Assembly (NCBI GenBank): GCA_029582165.1
Contig: CM055877.1
Location: forward strand, 38,470,249-38,534,248
Origin: Portulaca oleracea
Lineage: Eukaryota; Streptophyta; Magnoliopsida; Caryophyllales; Portulacaceae
DNA: 64,000 bases
Direction of reading: 5' to 3'
Shown: piece by piece, positions 23,986 to 33,772 of the stretch
Layout: the number at the start of each line of letters is the position of its first letter
Numbering within the stretch: position 1 is the first letter of the stretch
Program-made: the position numbers and the translations under genes
The notes under the pieces: model-generated
The model's input: the letters and a program-made list of their open reading frames with translations, nothing else
What the model was told of the DNA's origin: nothing
The model's database searches: none

Positions 23986-24377
23986 TGTTAGGTTTTAGGT
24001 TGTCTATTTCCTAAACAGAAACAGATTAATTGGCGGAATATTATAACAGTTATAAACAATTAATCAACACAATTGCAGAGGCTTTAGTAATTATACCTGA
24101 TCGCTAATTCCTGCTGAAGAAAAGGTTGACCTTCCAAATTCCAACACTGAAACCCTCTACTGAAAAGTCCACGCAGCACTCCGGGAACCCGATTGCTAGA
24201 TCGACCCGATCGAGACGAATCTCAATCTAAGATGTATATGAGATAGTTTCAGGAAACTGATAGTGTTTCCTGAAACTAGAACTGCAAACTAAAAGAGAGA
24301 GGAACTCAGGAAATCACCCTGGTATCTCTCTAAGAGTCGAAGGCAATTGGTGTGGAATAATCTCTCCCAGAGACCCC

Positions 24378-24385
24378 TTTATATA
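24378..24385 (-). promoter_or_regulatory. C TATA box
   Basis: The minus strand reads CACTATATAAAGGGGTCT, a good plant TATA box. It is conserved in both LTRs (17652-17659 in the 3' copy). Confidence 0.65.
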
Positions 24386-24458
24386 GTGTTTAGAAAACCT
24401 AGGGAAAGGGTTCAAAACCCTAAAGGGCCGAAAAAGACAACGACGCATTTTCTGGGCC

Positions 24459-24632
24459 CAACACGGTCCGTGTTGGACTCCAGAGAGTCCAATTATTCGG
24501 CCCAAGGTCAACACGGTCCGTGTTGGGTCAACACGGTCCGTGTTGGGTCAACACGGTCCGTGTTGGGTCAACACGGTCCGTGTTGGGTCAACACGGTCCG
24601 TGTTGAGCCCAATTCGGTCCGTCTTGGGCTGA
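24459..24632 (-). promoter_or_regulatory. C U3 palindrome array (5' LTR)
   Basis: One palindrome at 24459 is followed by five tandem 20-bp units (24508-24608), each TCAACACGGTCCGTGTTGGG, and then a degenerate copy ending in CGGTCCGTCTTGGG. The array ends about 75 bp upstream of the TATA box in the direction of transcription. By comparison with other copia promoters that carry repeated palindromic boxes, it may bind activators; that is inference. Confidence 0.7.
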
Positions 24633-24861
24633 TTTCTCACAGAAATCAGTTTCCAACTTTTCTAAACTTGATAAAATATCATTTAGGTTACATACATTGT
24701 TCCAGGGCACTGACTTGTGTGACCCAGTAGGACCAAATAATATAGTTGTAATTAAACATATTAAATTACTAATTATAGAGGTCTCTAGCAAGACATATAA
24801 TCACTACATTACTTTGGTTTAATCTCCGTGTATATCGAACATTGTCGGGACATTCCCAACA

Positions 24862-26284
24862 CTAACAAGGCTGGAACTGCACATGGACTCGAACTCTCCC
24901 TAATCATTCCCTTCTCCAATAACTCCTCCATCTGCCTCTGTATTTCATTGGTATCTCCTTGTGTCATCCTATAAGCTGGCTTATTAGGCAACACTTATCC
25001 AGGCACTGAGTCAATTTTGTGTTGGATATCCCTTTTAGGTGGCAAATCAGGTTGCATTTCCTCCAGAAATACATGCTGAAACTGCTGGAGTAAAGGTAGA
25101 AATAAAGGGTGGTCATTTTGTGGTGCTGAGGGTTCTTCAAGGTCTAAAAGGATCAAGTCTCTTTGTGTGCTAAACTCATAATGATTAGATAAAAGCAACA
25201 CATCAAGACTAGGTTCAAGACATAGGCTCTTGGATTTTTTTTGCTAACTGTGAGGGTCTCATGGGGGTAAGGGTGATCTTTCTGTGGTTTAGGGTCAGGG
25301 TGTAGGTATTAGCTCTTCCAAAGTGACTTATTGATCTATCATACAAGCAAGGTCGACCCAAAAGCAAATGACATGCATCCATAGGTAAGACATCACACCA
25401 GACCTCATATTTGTATGATTGACCAATTGAAAAAGCAACAAGGCATCTAGTAGAGACTTGGATACCTTTTCCTGAACTGAGCCACTGAATGGTGTATAGA
25501 GCTGGGTGGGGCTTGGTTGCCAGACTTAGCTTCTTCACCATGGTGCTGGAGGCTGCGTTGGTACAGCTTCCACTGTCTACAATCATAGAGCACACCTTCC
25601 CTCCAATAGTACACCTTGTATGAAAGATATTCTCCCTCTGCTCTTCTGCTTCCTCGACTGCTGAGCTGCTCAAAACTCTTCTGATCACAAGCATCTCTCC
25701 CTCATCTGGACCTTCTTCTAAAACCTCATCATCATAGATAGGGTCATGCTCATGCTCTTCATACTCCTGTTCTTCTCCCTGCACATTTTCAGGATCAATA
25801 AACAAAGCTGCTTGGTGCAAGAGTAAACATTCTCTTGTTTGGACATTCTGAGGCAATGTTCCGTAGTCCTTGACACCTGAAACATCTTCTTTCTGAATAG
25901 GTTCTGCTGATAGGGGCTGGGGTTCTTTGTGGGGGATTTTGTGGCTGATTTAGTGGGGGTCTTGGGACTGGATTTCTAGCTTGAGGTGGGGATGGGGGTG
26001 GATAGGATCTTTGTGGGGGAATATATGGTTTGTTGTAGGGATTAGGCTTAGCTTGGGTGTAAGGCTTGGCTGGGTATCTGCTGTTGCTGTAGTCCTTTGC
26101 TCTAGCTTTCTTCTGCTGTTCCACTTTGTGAGCCAAAAAGCTTAGCTCATCAAGGGAATCATAAACCTGCAACTCCACAACATTCCTGATACTCTCATTC
26201 AGACCTGCAAGATATCTGATGTAACTTTGCACTTCATTCTCTTGCATGTTACACTTCCAAAGCAAATGCTCAAACTCCTTTGTA
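24862..26284 (-). pseudogene. A gag C-terminus, protease and start of reverse transcriptase
   Basis: Section of A between C and D. Gag C-terminal part (26265-25800): IRYLAGLNESIRNVVEL, a proline-rich linker (KPYIPPQRSYPPPSPP), and a zinc knuckle CFRCQGLRNIASEC in which the usual histidine is Asn. The protease follows, with the active-site segment IVDSGSCTNAASS near 25590 and LLLGRPCLYDR near 25340. RT starts with DLPPKRDIQHKID, NKPAYRM, and [22 protein letters not shown], ending at C. Stops and frame changes lie near 25215 and 24995. Protease DSG is intact, unlike B's. Confidence 0.9.
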
Positions 26285-26560
26285 CACTACAACAAAATTT
26301 GGCTTTAGCAACACATTGCAAATGTTACTAGAAACTCAAATAGTGTTACCTTAGGTCTATGGCAACGTTTTGCCAAGTGTTACATTAGATGTGTGTTGCA
26401 ATACGTTATTGTAACACTTTTTAGGCTATTGCAACGCTTGAATAAAAAAATGTTGCTATAAGTATTTAGGCTATTTCAACGCTTGCAAAAAAAATGTTAC
26501 CTTAGATATTGGGCTATTGCAACACATACAAATCAAAACGTTGCTTTAGGTATTATCCAA
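26285..26560. repeat. D left subterminal repeats
   Basis: Repeated short motifs of the GTTGCAA/TTGCAAC and TGTTAC type follow the TIR, several within GGCTATTGCAAC-like contexts. In CACTA elements such motifs bind the transposase. Confidence 0.6.
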
Positions 26561-27161
26561 TATCAACCAAAATAACCTATAAAACAAAATAAATAAGGTA
26601 AATAAATACAGAAAGACCCTTTAGAACTTGAGCATAATAAGTTGCTATCAATAATGGAACTACCACCCTCGGCCAGTTGAATTCAACATTATGCCATACT
26701 AGAACAATTGTAGATACATTTGAAGAGTTATACGAGTACGTAAAATAGGAAGTCAATATGCATACCTGGATTAAAACATTGATGATTGATCAATAAGCAC
26801 ATTCCTTCACATAAATTATCTCATTGCCACTGATTCTAACAACATAATTGGCCTTGAGGTAAGCAAACTAAATATATCTACAAATCACATGAAAACTTGG
26901 CGATCATAAGGTTGGCTAACTGGAAGGTAGTGTAACAAATCGTAGGGAAGATATATTCAATTGATTTGAAGGGTAAGGCATTCCATTTCATAGGAAGATT
27001 AAAGCTCGAGAGACGATCTAGAGAAGTTTCAGGGGGTGGTTTGCTGGATTAATTGAGCAGCAAAGTCAAAAGAGGGTGGTAAGGTGTCCAAGAAATAGAG
27101 ACAGGTCGATCAAGATACCCAAGGGGAGCTCAGTTCTAAAGATAGACACTACTAAGTCTCC
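26561..27161. other. D interior, left, no gene seen
   Basis: AT-rich sequence without a recognisable frame or repeat. Confidence 0.4.
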
Positions 27162-27512
27162 TATATTCATTCAAAAAATTACTTAGGGGTACCCTAACTT
27201 TTGGTGAAATGTATTTCCGGTACCCCAACTTTTAAAAACTAATTTTGGGGTACCCTAACTTTTAGAATTAGAAATAATTAGGTGAATTTTCGGCCAATGA
27301 TTTGAATTCACCGGTGAGTTTTAGGCGGGAAATTGATTAAGTGTTTTTGTGGAAAAAATGCCGTTTGTTTTTGTGGACGAAAATGATTTGAATCAATCGG
27401 AGTTTCGCAAGAAATTCACCTAGTAATTTCTAATCCTAAAAGTAAGGGTACCCCAAAATTAACTTTGAAAAGTTAGGGTACCAAAAAATTGTTTCTTCAA
27501 AAGTTAGGGTAC

Positions 27513-28159
27513 TGTAGACACTAAAAAAATCAAAATAGTGTCAAATTATAAAATAAATTAAGTTAATTATTTTAGGTTGGTCCAAATTAATTAATTTGAT
27601 TTATTTAACTAAAATTGGCTCAAGTTGACTATCAAGTCAAAAAACTCGAACGACTACTAAGTCAAAGTCAAATGGACCGTCAAGTCAACCCAAACCTAAG
27701 GCCCGGACAACGGCCCACAAAGACTGCCAAGTCAAAATCAAATGGACTGCCAAATCAATTCAGACCTAAGGCCCGGACAACGGCCCACAAAGACTACTAA
27801 GTCATAAGCTCAAGAGAGATCAAATCATTTCTCTATAAATAGGACTCAACCTCTTCTCATTGGGGGGGGGGGAGAGAAAAATCATACTCTCAAAAATACT
27901 CTCTCTAGAATTAAACAATAAACACTACATTATGTGTCGTTTGTTCTAGAGATTCAACACAAACTTGATCGAGATTCAAGCCGCATCGGCCCTCCTTCAA
28001 GAAGACTACAGAGATCAATTCAAAGGAATATTTTTATTTGTTCATCTTGTAACAAATATTATAGAGATTGTACCCGAATTCTTTGAAATCAATACAAATT
28101 ATATTTGTCCATTATTTTCTTGTCTTTATTTATTTTAGACTCGAAAATTTGTGGTTACA
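27513..28159 (+). repeat. E 5' LTR
   Basis: Begins TGTAGACACTA and ends GTGGTTACA. It contains two direct copies of a segment with GGCCCGGACAACGGCCCACA, the CAAGTC motif family, and a G homopolymer (about 11 G) that is shorter in the other LTR. CTATAAATAGG near 27832 is a good TATA box. Confidence 0.93.
27832..27842 (+). promoter_or_regulatory. E TATA box
   Basis: TCTCTATAAATAGGACTC on the plus strand in the 5' LTR, a near-ideal plant TATA box; the same sequence occurs in the 3' LTR near 32193. Confidence 0.65.
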
Positions 28160-28163
28160 AATT

Positions 28164-28182
28164 TTGGCACGCTCGGTGGGAC
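28164..28182 (+). other. E primer binding site (tRNA not assigned)
   Basis: TTGGCACGCTCGGTGGGAC lies four bases after the 5' LTR, the position of a primer site. I could not match it confidently to a tRNA. Confidence 0.5.
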
Positions 28183-28246
28183 AATCTCTACCTCTCATCT
28201 CGATCTCTGAAATCAAGACTTTCAAGAACATCTCCACGAATAAGAT

Positions 28247-29570
28247 ATGGCTACAAAGGATTCAACCAATCAATCTCCTAAGGAAGAGCTTGCAACAAAT
28301 GTGAAGATGAAACACGAGGCCATTGGCATGGTGAGGGAAGTTCGAAGTAAAACAAGTTCATTTGATCTTGTTACTATGTCAGTTATGGTTACAGGAGTTG
28401 TGACTATAGAAGAAGAAATGGCTAACATAAAAGCCACGTTACAGAAGCTTACTCAAGAGAGCGAAGAGAAGGACGCGCAAATCAAGCGTCAAGATAAAAA
28501 GATTGCTAAGTTGGAGAAGAAGTTAAAGCAATAAATATTCAGACGTAGAGGGAGAAAACAAATCAAGTGAAAGTGAGGCTGAAAATGACGTGTCTAAGAA
28601 GGGCGACAAGCCATTATCAGCGACAAACTCAATGACTGCAGAACAAGTCCAAAATTTGATCGCGAAGGCACTCAAGGACCAATTAGGAGAAGCTTCACAA
28701 AGAACTCACAGGTACACTAGGCCATACACTAAGAGAATAAGCACTCTTCGTATGCCACATGGTTACCAACCTCCCAAATTTCATCAATTCGATGGACATG
28801 GTAACCCAAAGCAGCATGTCGCACACTTTGTTGAGACATGCAACAATGCTGACACGAACAGAGATCTCTTAGTCAAGCAATTTGTGTGCTCCTTAAAAGG
28901 AACCGCGTTTGAATGGTATACCAACCTTGCATCTGGGTCCATCGATAGTTGGGGGCAAATGGAGGAGGAGTTTCTAAATCGTTTCTACAGCACAAGCCGT
29001 GTCATTAGCATGACAGAGTTGACTAATGTCAAACAATGGGATGACGAGCCAGTAGTTGACTACATCAACCGTTGGCGTGCTCTTTACCTAATGTGCAAGG
29101 ATCGTCTGTCGGAAACCTCTACGGTCGACATGTGCGCTCAAGGAATGGATTGGAACATACTCTATGCCTTACAAGTGAACAAGCCTAAGAGTTTTCAAGA
29201 CTTGGTGACACAAGCTCATGACATGGAGTTTTCGATTGCAAGCCATGGAAAACATTCTAACAATAGTGTGTCTACAATTGCTTATGCAGACATACCAAGA
29301 AAAGACCCTATAATTGAAGATGACTATTGTTTTTCTGACTCTGATGCACCAGAAATGTTGGACAAACTCCTTGAGAAGGGACTCATAGAACTCCCTGAGC
29401 CGAAGCGCCTTGAAGAAGTAGGAAGAGTGAGCAATCCTAGGTATTGCAAGTACCACAGGATTGTCAGTCACCCACTAGAGAAATGCAGAGCATTCAAAGA
29501 GAAAGTCATGCATCTATTGGAAGAAGGGAAAATCGCACTAGATGAAGAAGACACTGACGAGTCTGACTAG
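28247..29570 (+). CDS. E gag protein (with one frameshift)
   Basis: Structural protein. ATG at 28247; the first 95 codons end in a lysine/glutamate-rich coiled coil (ATLQKLTQESEEKDAQIK). A one-base frame change near 28525-28535 leads into an acidic linker and about 325 further codons to 29570. The second part holds the gag domain: PPKFHQFDGHGNPKQHV, AFEWYTNLASGSIDSW, EEEFLNRFYST, and VVDYINRWRAL. It ends with a CCHC-like CKYHRIVSHPLEKC, unusual for its spacing, and an acidic tail. The frameshift may be a lesion or a site of ribosomal slippage; the rest of the frame is clean. Confidence 0.85.
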
Positions 29571-29591
29571 ATGCGACGCGCGCAAGGAGAG

Positions 29592-29610
29592 CGGCCAGCC
29601 TAGGGGGCAA
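29592..29610 (+). other. E internal polypurine-tract-like copy
   Basis: GCGGCCAGCC-TAGGGGGCAA just after gag resembles GCGGCCAGCTCT-CGAGGGGGCAA at 31850-31872, the terminal tract. See findings. Confidence 0.5.
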
Positions 29611-29679
29611 AGAGCAATCACCTGAAATAAAAAGGGGGACTCAAATAACAAAAAAAAACAAAAAAACTTCAAGTGATCG

Positions 29680-30175
29680 TTCGTCATAGACTTCCAAGTC
29701 ACCACTAATGACTCCCAAGTCAGTCTAATCAAGAGACTCCCAAGTTGAAGCATAAGATTCACAAGTCTATCAAATGACCAAAGACTTTTAAGTCATCATT
29801 AAAACACTCTCAAGTCATCATCAAAAAAAAGACTTTCAAGTCATCATCAAAGAGACTTTCAAGTCATCACCAAAAGACTCTCAAGTCAGCATCGACAAAG
29901 TTCCAAGTTATCACAAGAAAAAGACACACAAGTCATCATGAACCGACTTTCAAGTTGTAATCAAAGACTCTCAAGTCGTTATCAAAGACTCTCAAGTCGC
30001 TATCAAAGACTTTTAAGTTGCTACAAAGGAACATTTGTGTCAAAAGACTTCTAAGTCACGATTGACCAAGAACGCACGCTCTCAAGTTAGCTAAATCCCA
30101 GACTCTTAAGTCATCAAGTACGTGGACTCTCAAGTTATATATCTCATAAACTCCTAAGTCATTCATTTATATGAG
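29680..30175 (+). repeat. E degenerate tandem array of GACTNNCAAGTC
   Basis: Roughly 20-25 units around the core GACTNNCAAGTC (arms GACT/AGTC), commonly followed by ATCATCAAA. Unit starts such as 29945, 29966, 29987 and 30008 are exactly 21 bp apart; others are 22-26. The same core occurs in the LTR. Confidence 0.75.
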
Positions 30176-30313
30176 TGTAGTGCCAACATGTTCAAGTCAG
30201 GTCCATCTTTCGGCATCTAGATGTACAAGCAACGTACATTGTGTAGCCTCACAAACCTGCAAAAAAAAAAGGAAAAAAAAAGTTTGTGGACTCTCAGAGG
30301 AGTTAGTCATTTT

Positions 30314-30910
30314 GGCAGTGCCGGGGTCTTAAAAAAAAAATTTCCCGACTCCTTACCTCAACAAGGACAAGCTCCTCTACGCAAAAGCAGAGCTTGCAAC
30401 CCTTGTCTTTGGCGGTGCCGGGGTCATAAAAAAATTTTCCCGACTCCTTACCTCAACAAGGACAAGCTCCTCTACGCAAAAGCGGAGCTTGCAACCCTTG
30501 TCTTTGGCAGTGCCGGGGTAATAAAAAAAATAATTTCCCGACTCCTTACCTCAACAAGGACAAGCTCCTCTACGCAAAAGCGGAGCTCGCAACCCTTGTC
30601 TTTGGCAGTGCCGTGGTCATAAAAAAAAATTTCCCGACTCCTCATCTCAACAAGGACAAGCTCCTCTACGCAAAAGCGGAGCTCGCAACCCTTGTCTTTG
30701 GCAGTGCCGGGGTCTTAAAAAAAGATTTCCCGACTCCTTACCTCAACAAGGACAAGCTCCTCTACGCAAAAGCGGAGCTCGTAACCCTTGTCTTTGGCAG
30801 TAGCGGGGTCTTAAAAAAATTTCCCGACTCCTTACCTTAAACAAGAATAATCTCCCCGCGCAAATGTGGAGCCCGTTATACTTGTCTTTGGTAGTGTCGG
30901 GGTCTAAAAA
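30314..30910 (+). repeat. E 96-bp tandem repeats, each with a hairpin
   Basis: Six units start at 30314, 30411, 30506, 30604, 30700 and 30796, plus a diverged seventh at 30890. Each has GGCAGTGCCGGGGTC, an A run, then a segment in which CAAGCTCC pairs with GGAGCTTG across a 13-base loop, extended outside by ACAAGG/CCTTGT. Long frames across it only translate the repeat. Confidence 0.85.
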
Positions 30911-31862
30911 AAATTATTCACATTTTTGGTTACAAACTATAATCAAAATTAATTAGGTGGGCCATTTGGTTCACATTGGCGGCACCCAATTTCAAAGGTA
31001 TCAATAGCTCAGAAGCTTTGTTGTCATCTTGAAGGATCATTTCGGAGAGCTATTAATGGTTGACAAATTGGCCACCATGATGATGATTGAGGCAAAATTA
31101 AATTAGGTTGTGAACTTGTAACTCGATTGATTTCAATATCCTCCTCTTGTCATAGTCTTCTCTTGCTCAATCCACCGCTTCATGAAGTTAACATGGTCTA
31201 ATGAGGCGAGCCTCCCCAGTGACAGGAACAAGCGTTGCCATCATCCATAAAGCAGGGATTGGTGCTAGACCATAAGATGCCCAAATCGGATTTGAATCGA
31301 CCCAATGTTTCCCGTAGCTGCTGGATTGAAGAACTGCGACATCATCGGGATTGAATCCAATTCACACAGAGATGTATCAAAGCTCTGAAAAAAAAAAAAT
31401 CAGATGCTACTCACATATTTTGTAAAGTTTGGTGGAGCAACTTAAATGACACAAAGTCTCTGAAAAAAAAAAAAAAAGATCTCCTTGATTCAATTGTGTC
31501 CATCTCATGCGTATATATGCATATATTTTCCAAAGAGGACATAGAGTGCTTGAATTGGCAGTGACACTAATTAAGATAATCAAGATCATTTCCTGTAAAG
31601 TTGCCTAACTAGTCATGATTTTAAAATCAATTCAACGAATTTGATGCCAATGACGATGCAAAGATCATGTCCTTGTGAGTTTCCTAATTGATGAGGAGCA
31701 CACATTGATTATTAGTGGCAATTTCTATATCAACTCCCAAAATTATAGTACAAGAGCACAGTTGGCATCGCAATTCAAAAGTCAAAATATACAAACCTCG
31801 TATTCAAGTTTCGTGACCCGACCGCGGCAAGTACTACCAAGTCGTCAGTGCGGCCAGCTCTC
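30911..31862 (+). other. E 3' non-coding region
   Basis: No gene recognised. It has scattered A runs. It ends at the polypurine tract. Confidence 0.5.
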
Positions 31863-31874
31863 GAGGGGGCAATT
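31863..31874 (+). other. E polypurine tract
   Basis: GAGGGGGCAATT directly before the 3' LTR. Confidence 0.75.
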
Positions 31875-32519
31875 TGTAGACACTAAAAAAATCAAAATAA
31901 TGTCAAATTATAAAATAAATTAAGTTAATTATTTTGGGTTGGTCCAAATTAATTAATTTGATTTATTTAACTATAATTGGCTCAAGTTGACTATCAAGTC
32001 AAAAAATTCGAACGACTACTAAGTCAAAGTCAAATGGACTGTCAAGTCAACCCAAACCTAAGGCCCGGACAACGGCCCACAAAGACTGCCAAGTCAAAAT
32101 CAAATGGACTGCCAAATCAATTCAGACCTAAGGCCCGGACAACAGCCCACAAAGACTACCAAGTCATAAGCTCAAGAGAGATCAAATCATTTCTCTATAA
32201 ATAGGACTCAACCTCTTCTCATTGGGGGGGAGAGAGAAAAATCAAACTCTCAAAAATACTCTCTCTAGAATTAAACAACAAACACTACATTATGTGTCGT
32301 TTGTTCTATAGATTCCACACAAACTTGATCGAGATTCAAGCCGCATCGGCCCTCCTTCAAGAAGACTACAGAGATCGAATCAAAGGAATATTTTTATCTG
32401 TTCATCTTGTAACAAATATTATAGAGATTGTACCCGAATTCTTTGAAATGAATACAAATTATATTTGTCCATTATTTTCTTGTCTTTATTTATTTTAGAC
32501 TCGAAAATTTGTGGTTACA
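31875..32519 (+). repeat. E 3' LTR
   Basis: Partner of 27513-28159 with only a handful of differences. It is followed by the TSD GGTAC. Confidence 0.93.
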
Positions 32520-32551
32520 GGTACCTCTAAGTAATTTTTTGTATATTCATT

Positions 32552-33770
32552 CATGGACATACTTAGACACATTATCCATTCCTCTTCACTGTCTTGATGA
32601 CTCTTTCTCTTTTTTATCTTTTTTTTTTCAAACTTTTAGGCAGGAATAAAATATAAAAAAAATCCTTAAGAGACCAACTAAATAAAATAGAAAATATTTC
32701 AAACCTAGCTAATTTCTAAATAAACAATCATTAAAAACAAAACTATGCTATTAGACACTGAAAAATATAAATCAATATACTCATAAATGATTCAAATAAC
32801 ATTTTAAAGAAGGAAAAAAACAATCTATTACCTACATTGTCAAGAGATTCACAATCTAACACCAATTTTACATTTACACAATCAACGCATATAATAGAAT
32901 TACCAATTGAGAGAAGAATCGAGCAACACCAACCGCAATTGCTATAGTATTGCCAACCTAAAACTCAACACATATCAGTTTCTTCAAATGGTTAAGTTCA
33001 ATTAGAATGAACCTTCAAATACAATCTGAAAACCTGCAGAAACTCAGGAAAGCCATTCTTGATACTCTTAATAAGTGCTACACTTTCAGCAAAGAGGGTC
33101 ATAAAATATTTTTCACCTAAAAATAGTTGAGATAGAGATTACTTAATGCTCCATAGAAGAAGATAAATCATGTGTAGTATTGACTTATATATCGATGCAA
33201 GACCAAAAACGAGAACCATGAATAGCAAGAGAGAAGCACAGTCATACATTGGAGCAAACCTACACCGAGAAAGACACAACAGCTAAGTACTACAATATCC
33301 ACATCTAAACATGTTCAAAGGTGGAGTCTAATTTCCAAAAAAAAAAAAAAATCTTTCACGAGGGAAAAGATAACAAAATGCTCACCTAAGGGGTAAACCC
33401 AGAGATTATGTGCTGAAAAGGTCATTCGTCTTGCTTCCGCGTGGCAGAAGTAGGCTTGTTATCGATTCCCAAACAAGAACCTATTCAAGAAACAATGACA
33501 TACTGGGATATGAAAAAAGAAGGGGAGGGGGTCGACTGCATCTCGCCAAAATGATCTCTCAACCTTGAGATCATATAACAAGAGACTTAAAGCCCGGCAA
33601 CAAAAACTAGATAAACAAATAACCAACATTGATGCAAACAATATGCCATTTATACAATGATTGCAAAAGTAAATAACCAATAAGTAGAAATTATATTCAA
33701 ACAAAAAATCTAATCCATTTACAACAAAACAACTCAGAAAAAGGACAGAAAAGAGCACAGTAGATTACTT
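32552..33770. other. D interior, right, no confident gene
   Basis: AT-rich. I see no transposase motif on either strand. Confidence 0.35.
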
Positions 33771-33772
33771 AC

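Larger units (their letters stand above)
17260..24861 (-). mobile_element. Element C: decayed Ty1/copia retrotransposon (7.6 kb)
   Basis: TSD CTAAC at 17255-17259 and 24862-24866. The LTRs (856 and 876 bp) begin TGTTAGG and end CCCAACA. The minus-strand polypurine tract runs straight into the LTR as GTGGGAGATTGTTGGG, a hallmark of plant copia elements. The primer site is tRNA-iMet. Internal coding is recognisable only as scattered, frameshifted copia RT/RNase H and weaker integrase sequence, yet the two LTRs remain similar (roughly 95% by eye). Confidence 0.88.
23986..24861 (-). repeat. C 5' LTR with promoter
   Basis: Starts TGTTAGG and ends at the TSD. On the minus strand U3 contains six perfect CAACACGGTCCGTGTTG palindromes (24459-24608), then CACTATATAAAGG (TATA at 24378-24385). 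Confidence 0.93.
27513..32519 (+). mobile_element. Element E: gag-only LTR retrotransposon (5.0 kb)
   Basis: Near-identical LTRs (27513-28159 and 31875-32519), TSD GGTAC at 27508-27512 and 32520-32524, a primer site, a gag gene and a polypurine tract, but no protease, RT or integrase. About 2.3 kb between gag and the 3' LTR is non-coding and holds two tandem arrays. Such elements need the enzymes of a related autonomous element. It is the youngest insertion in the nest by position and by LTR similarity. Confidence 0.92.
27172..32541. mobile_element. Element P: small MULE-like TIR element, split by E
   Basis: About 360 bp without E. Ends read CAAAAAATTACTTAG on the left and its inverse on the right, then GGTACC. 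A 10-bp direct repeat TATATTCATT lies outside both ends (27162-27171 and 32542-32551). A 9-10 bp duplication is what Mutator-like elements make. Inside are several inverted GGGTACCCTAAC blocks. E inserted in the right TIR. Confidence 0.75.

Noticed and set aside
24508..24608. CRISPR-like look of the 20-bp and 96-bp arrays
   Set aside because: Plant nuclear DNA, no unique spacers and no cas genes; the arrays lie within LTR elements.
28164..28182. Naming the tRNA for E's primer site
   Set aside because: No plant tRNA 3' end that I can recall matches well enough; a tRNA database comparison would decide.
30221..30840. Open frames of 75-130 codons across the 96-bp repeats
   Set aside because: Frames arise from the repeat unit; no start context, no family, and unit lengths vary from 94 to 98 so the frame is not kept.
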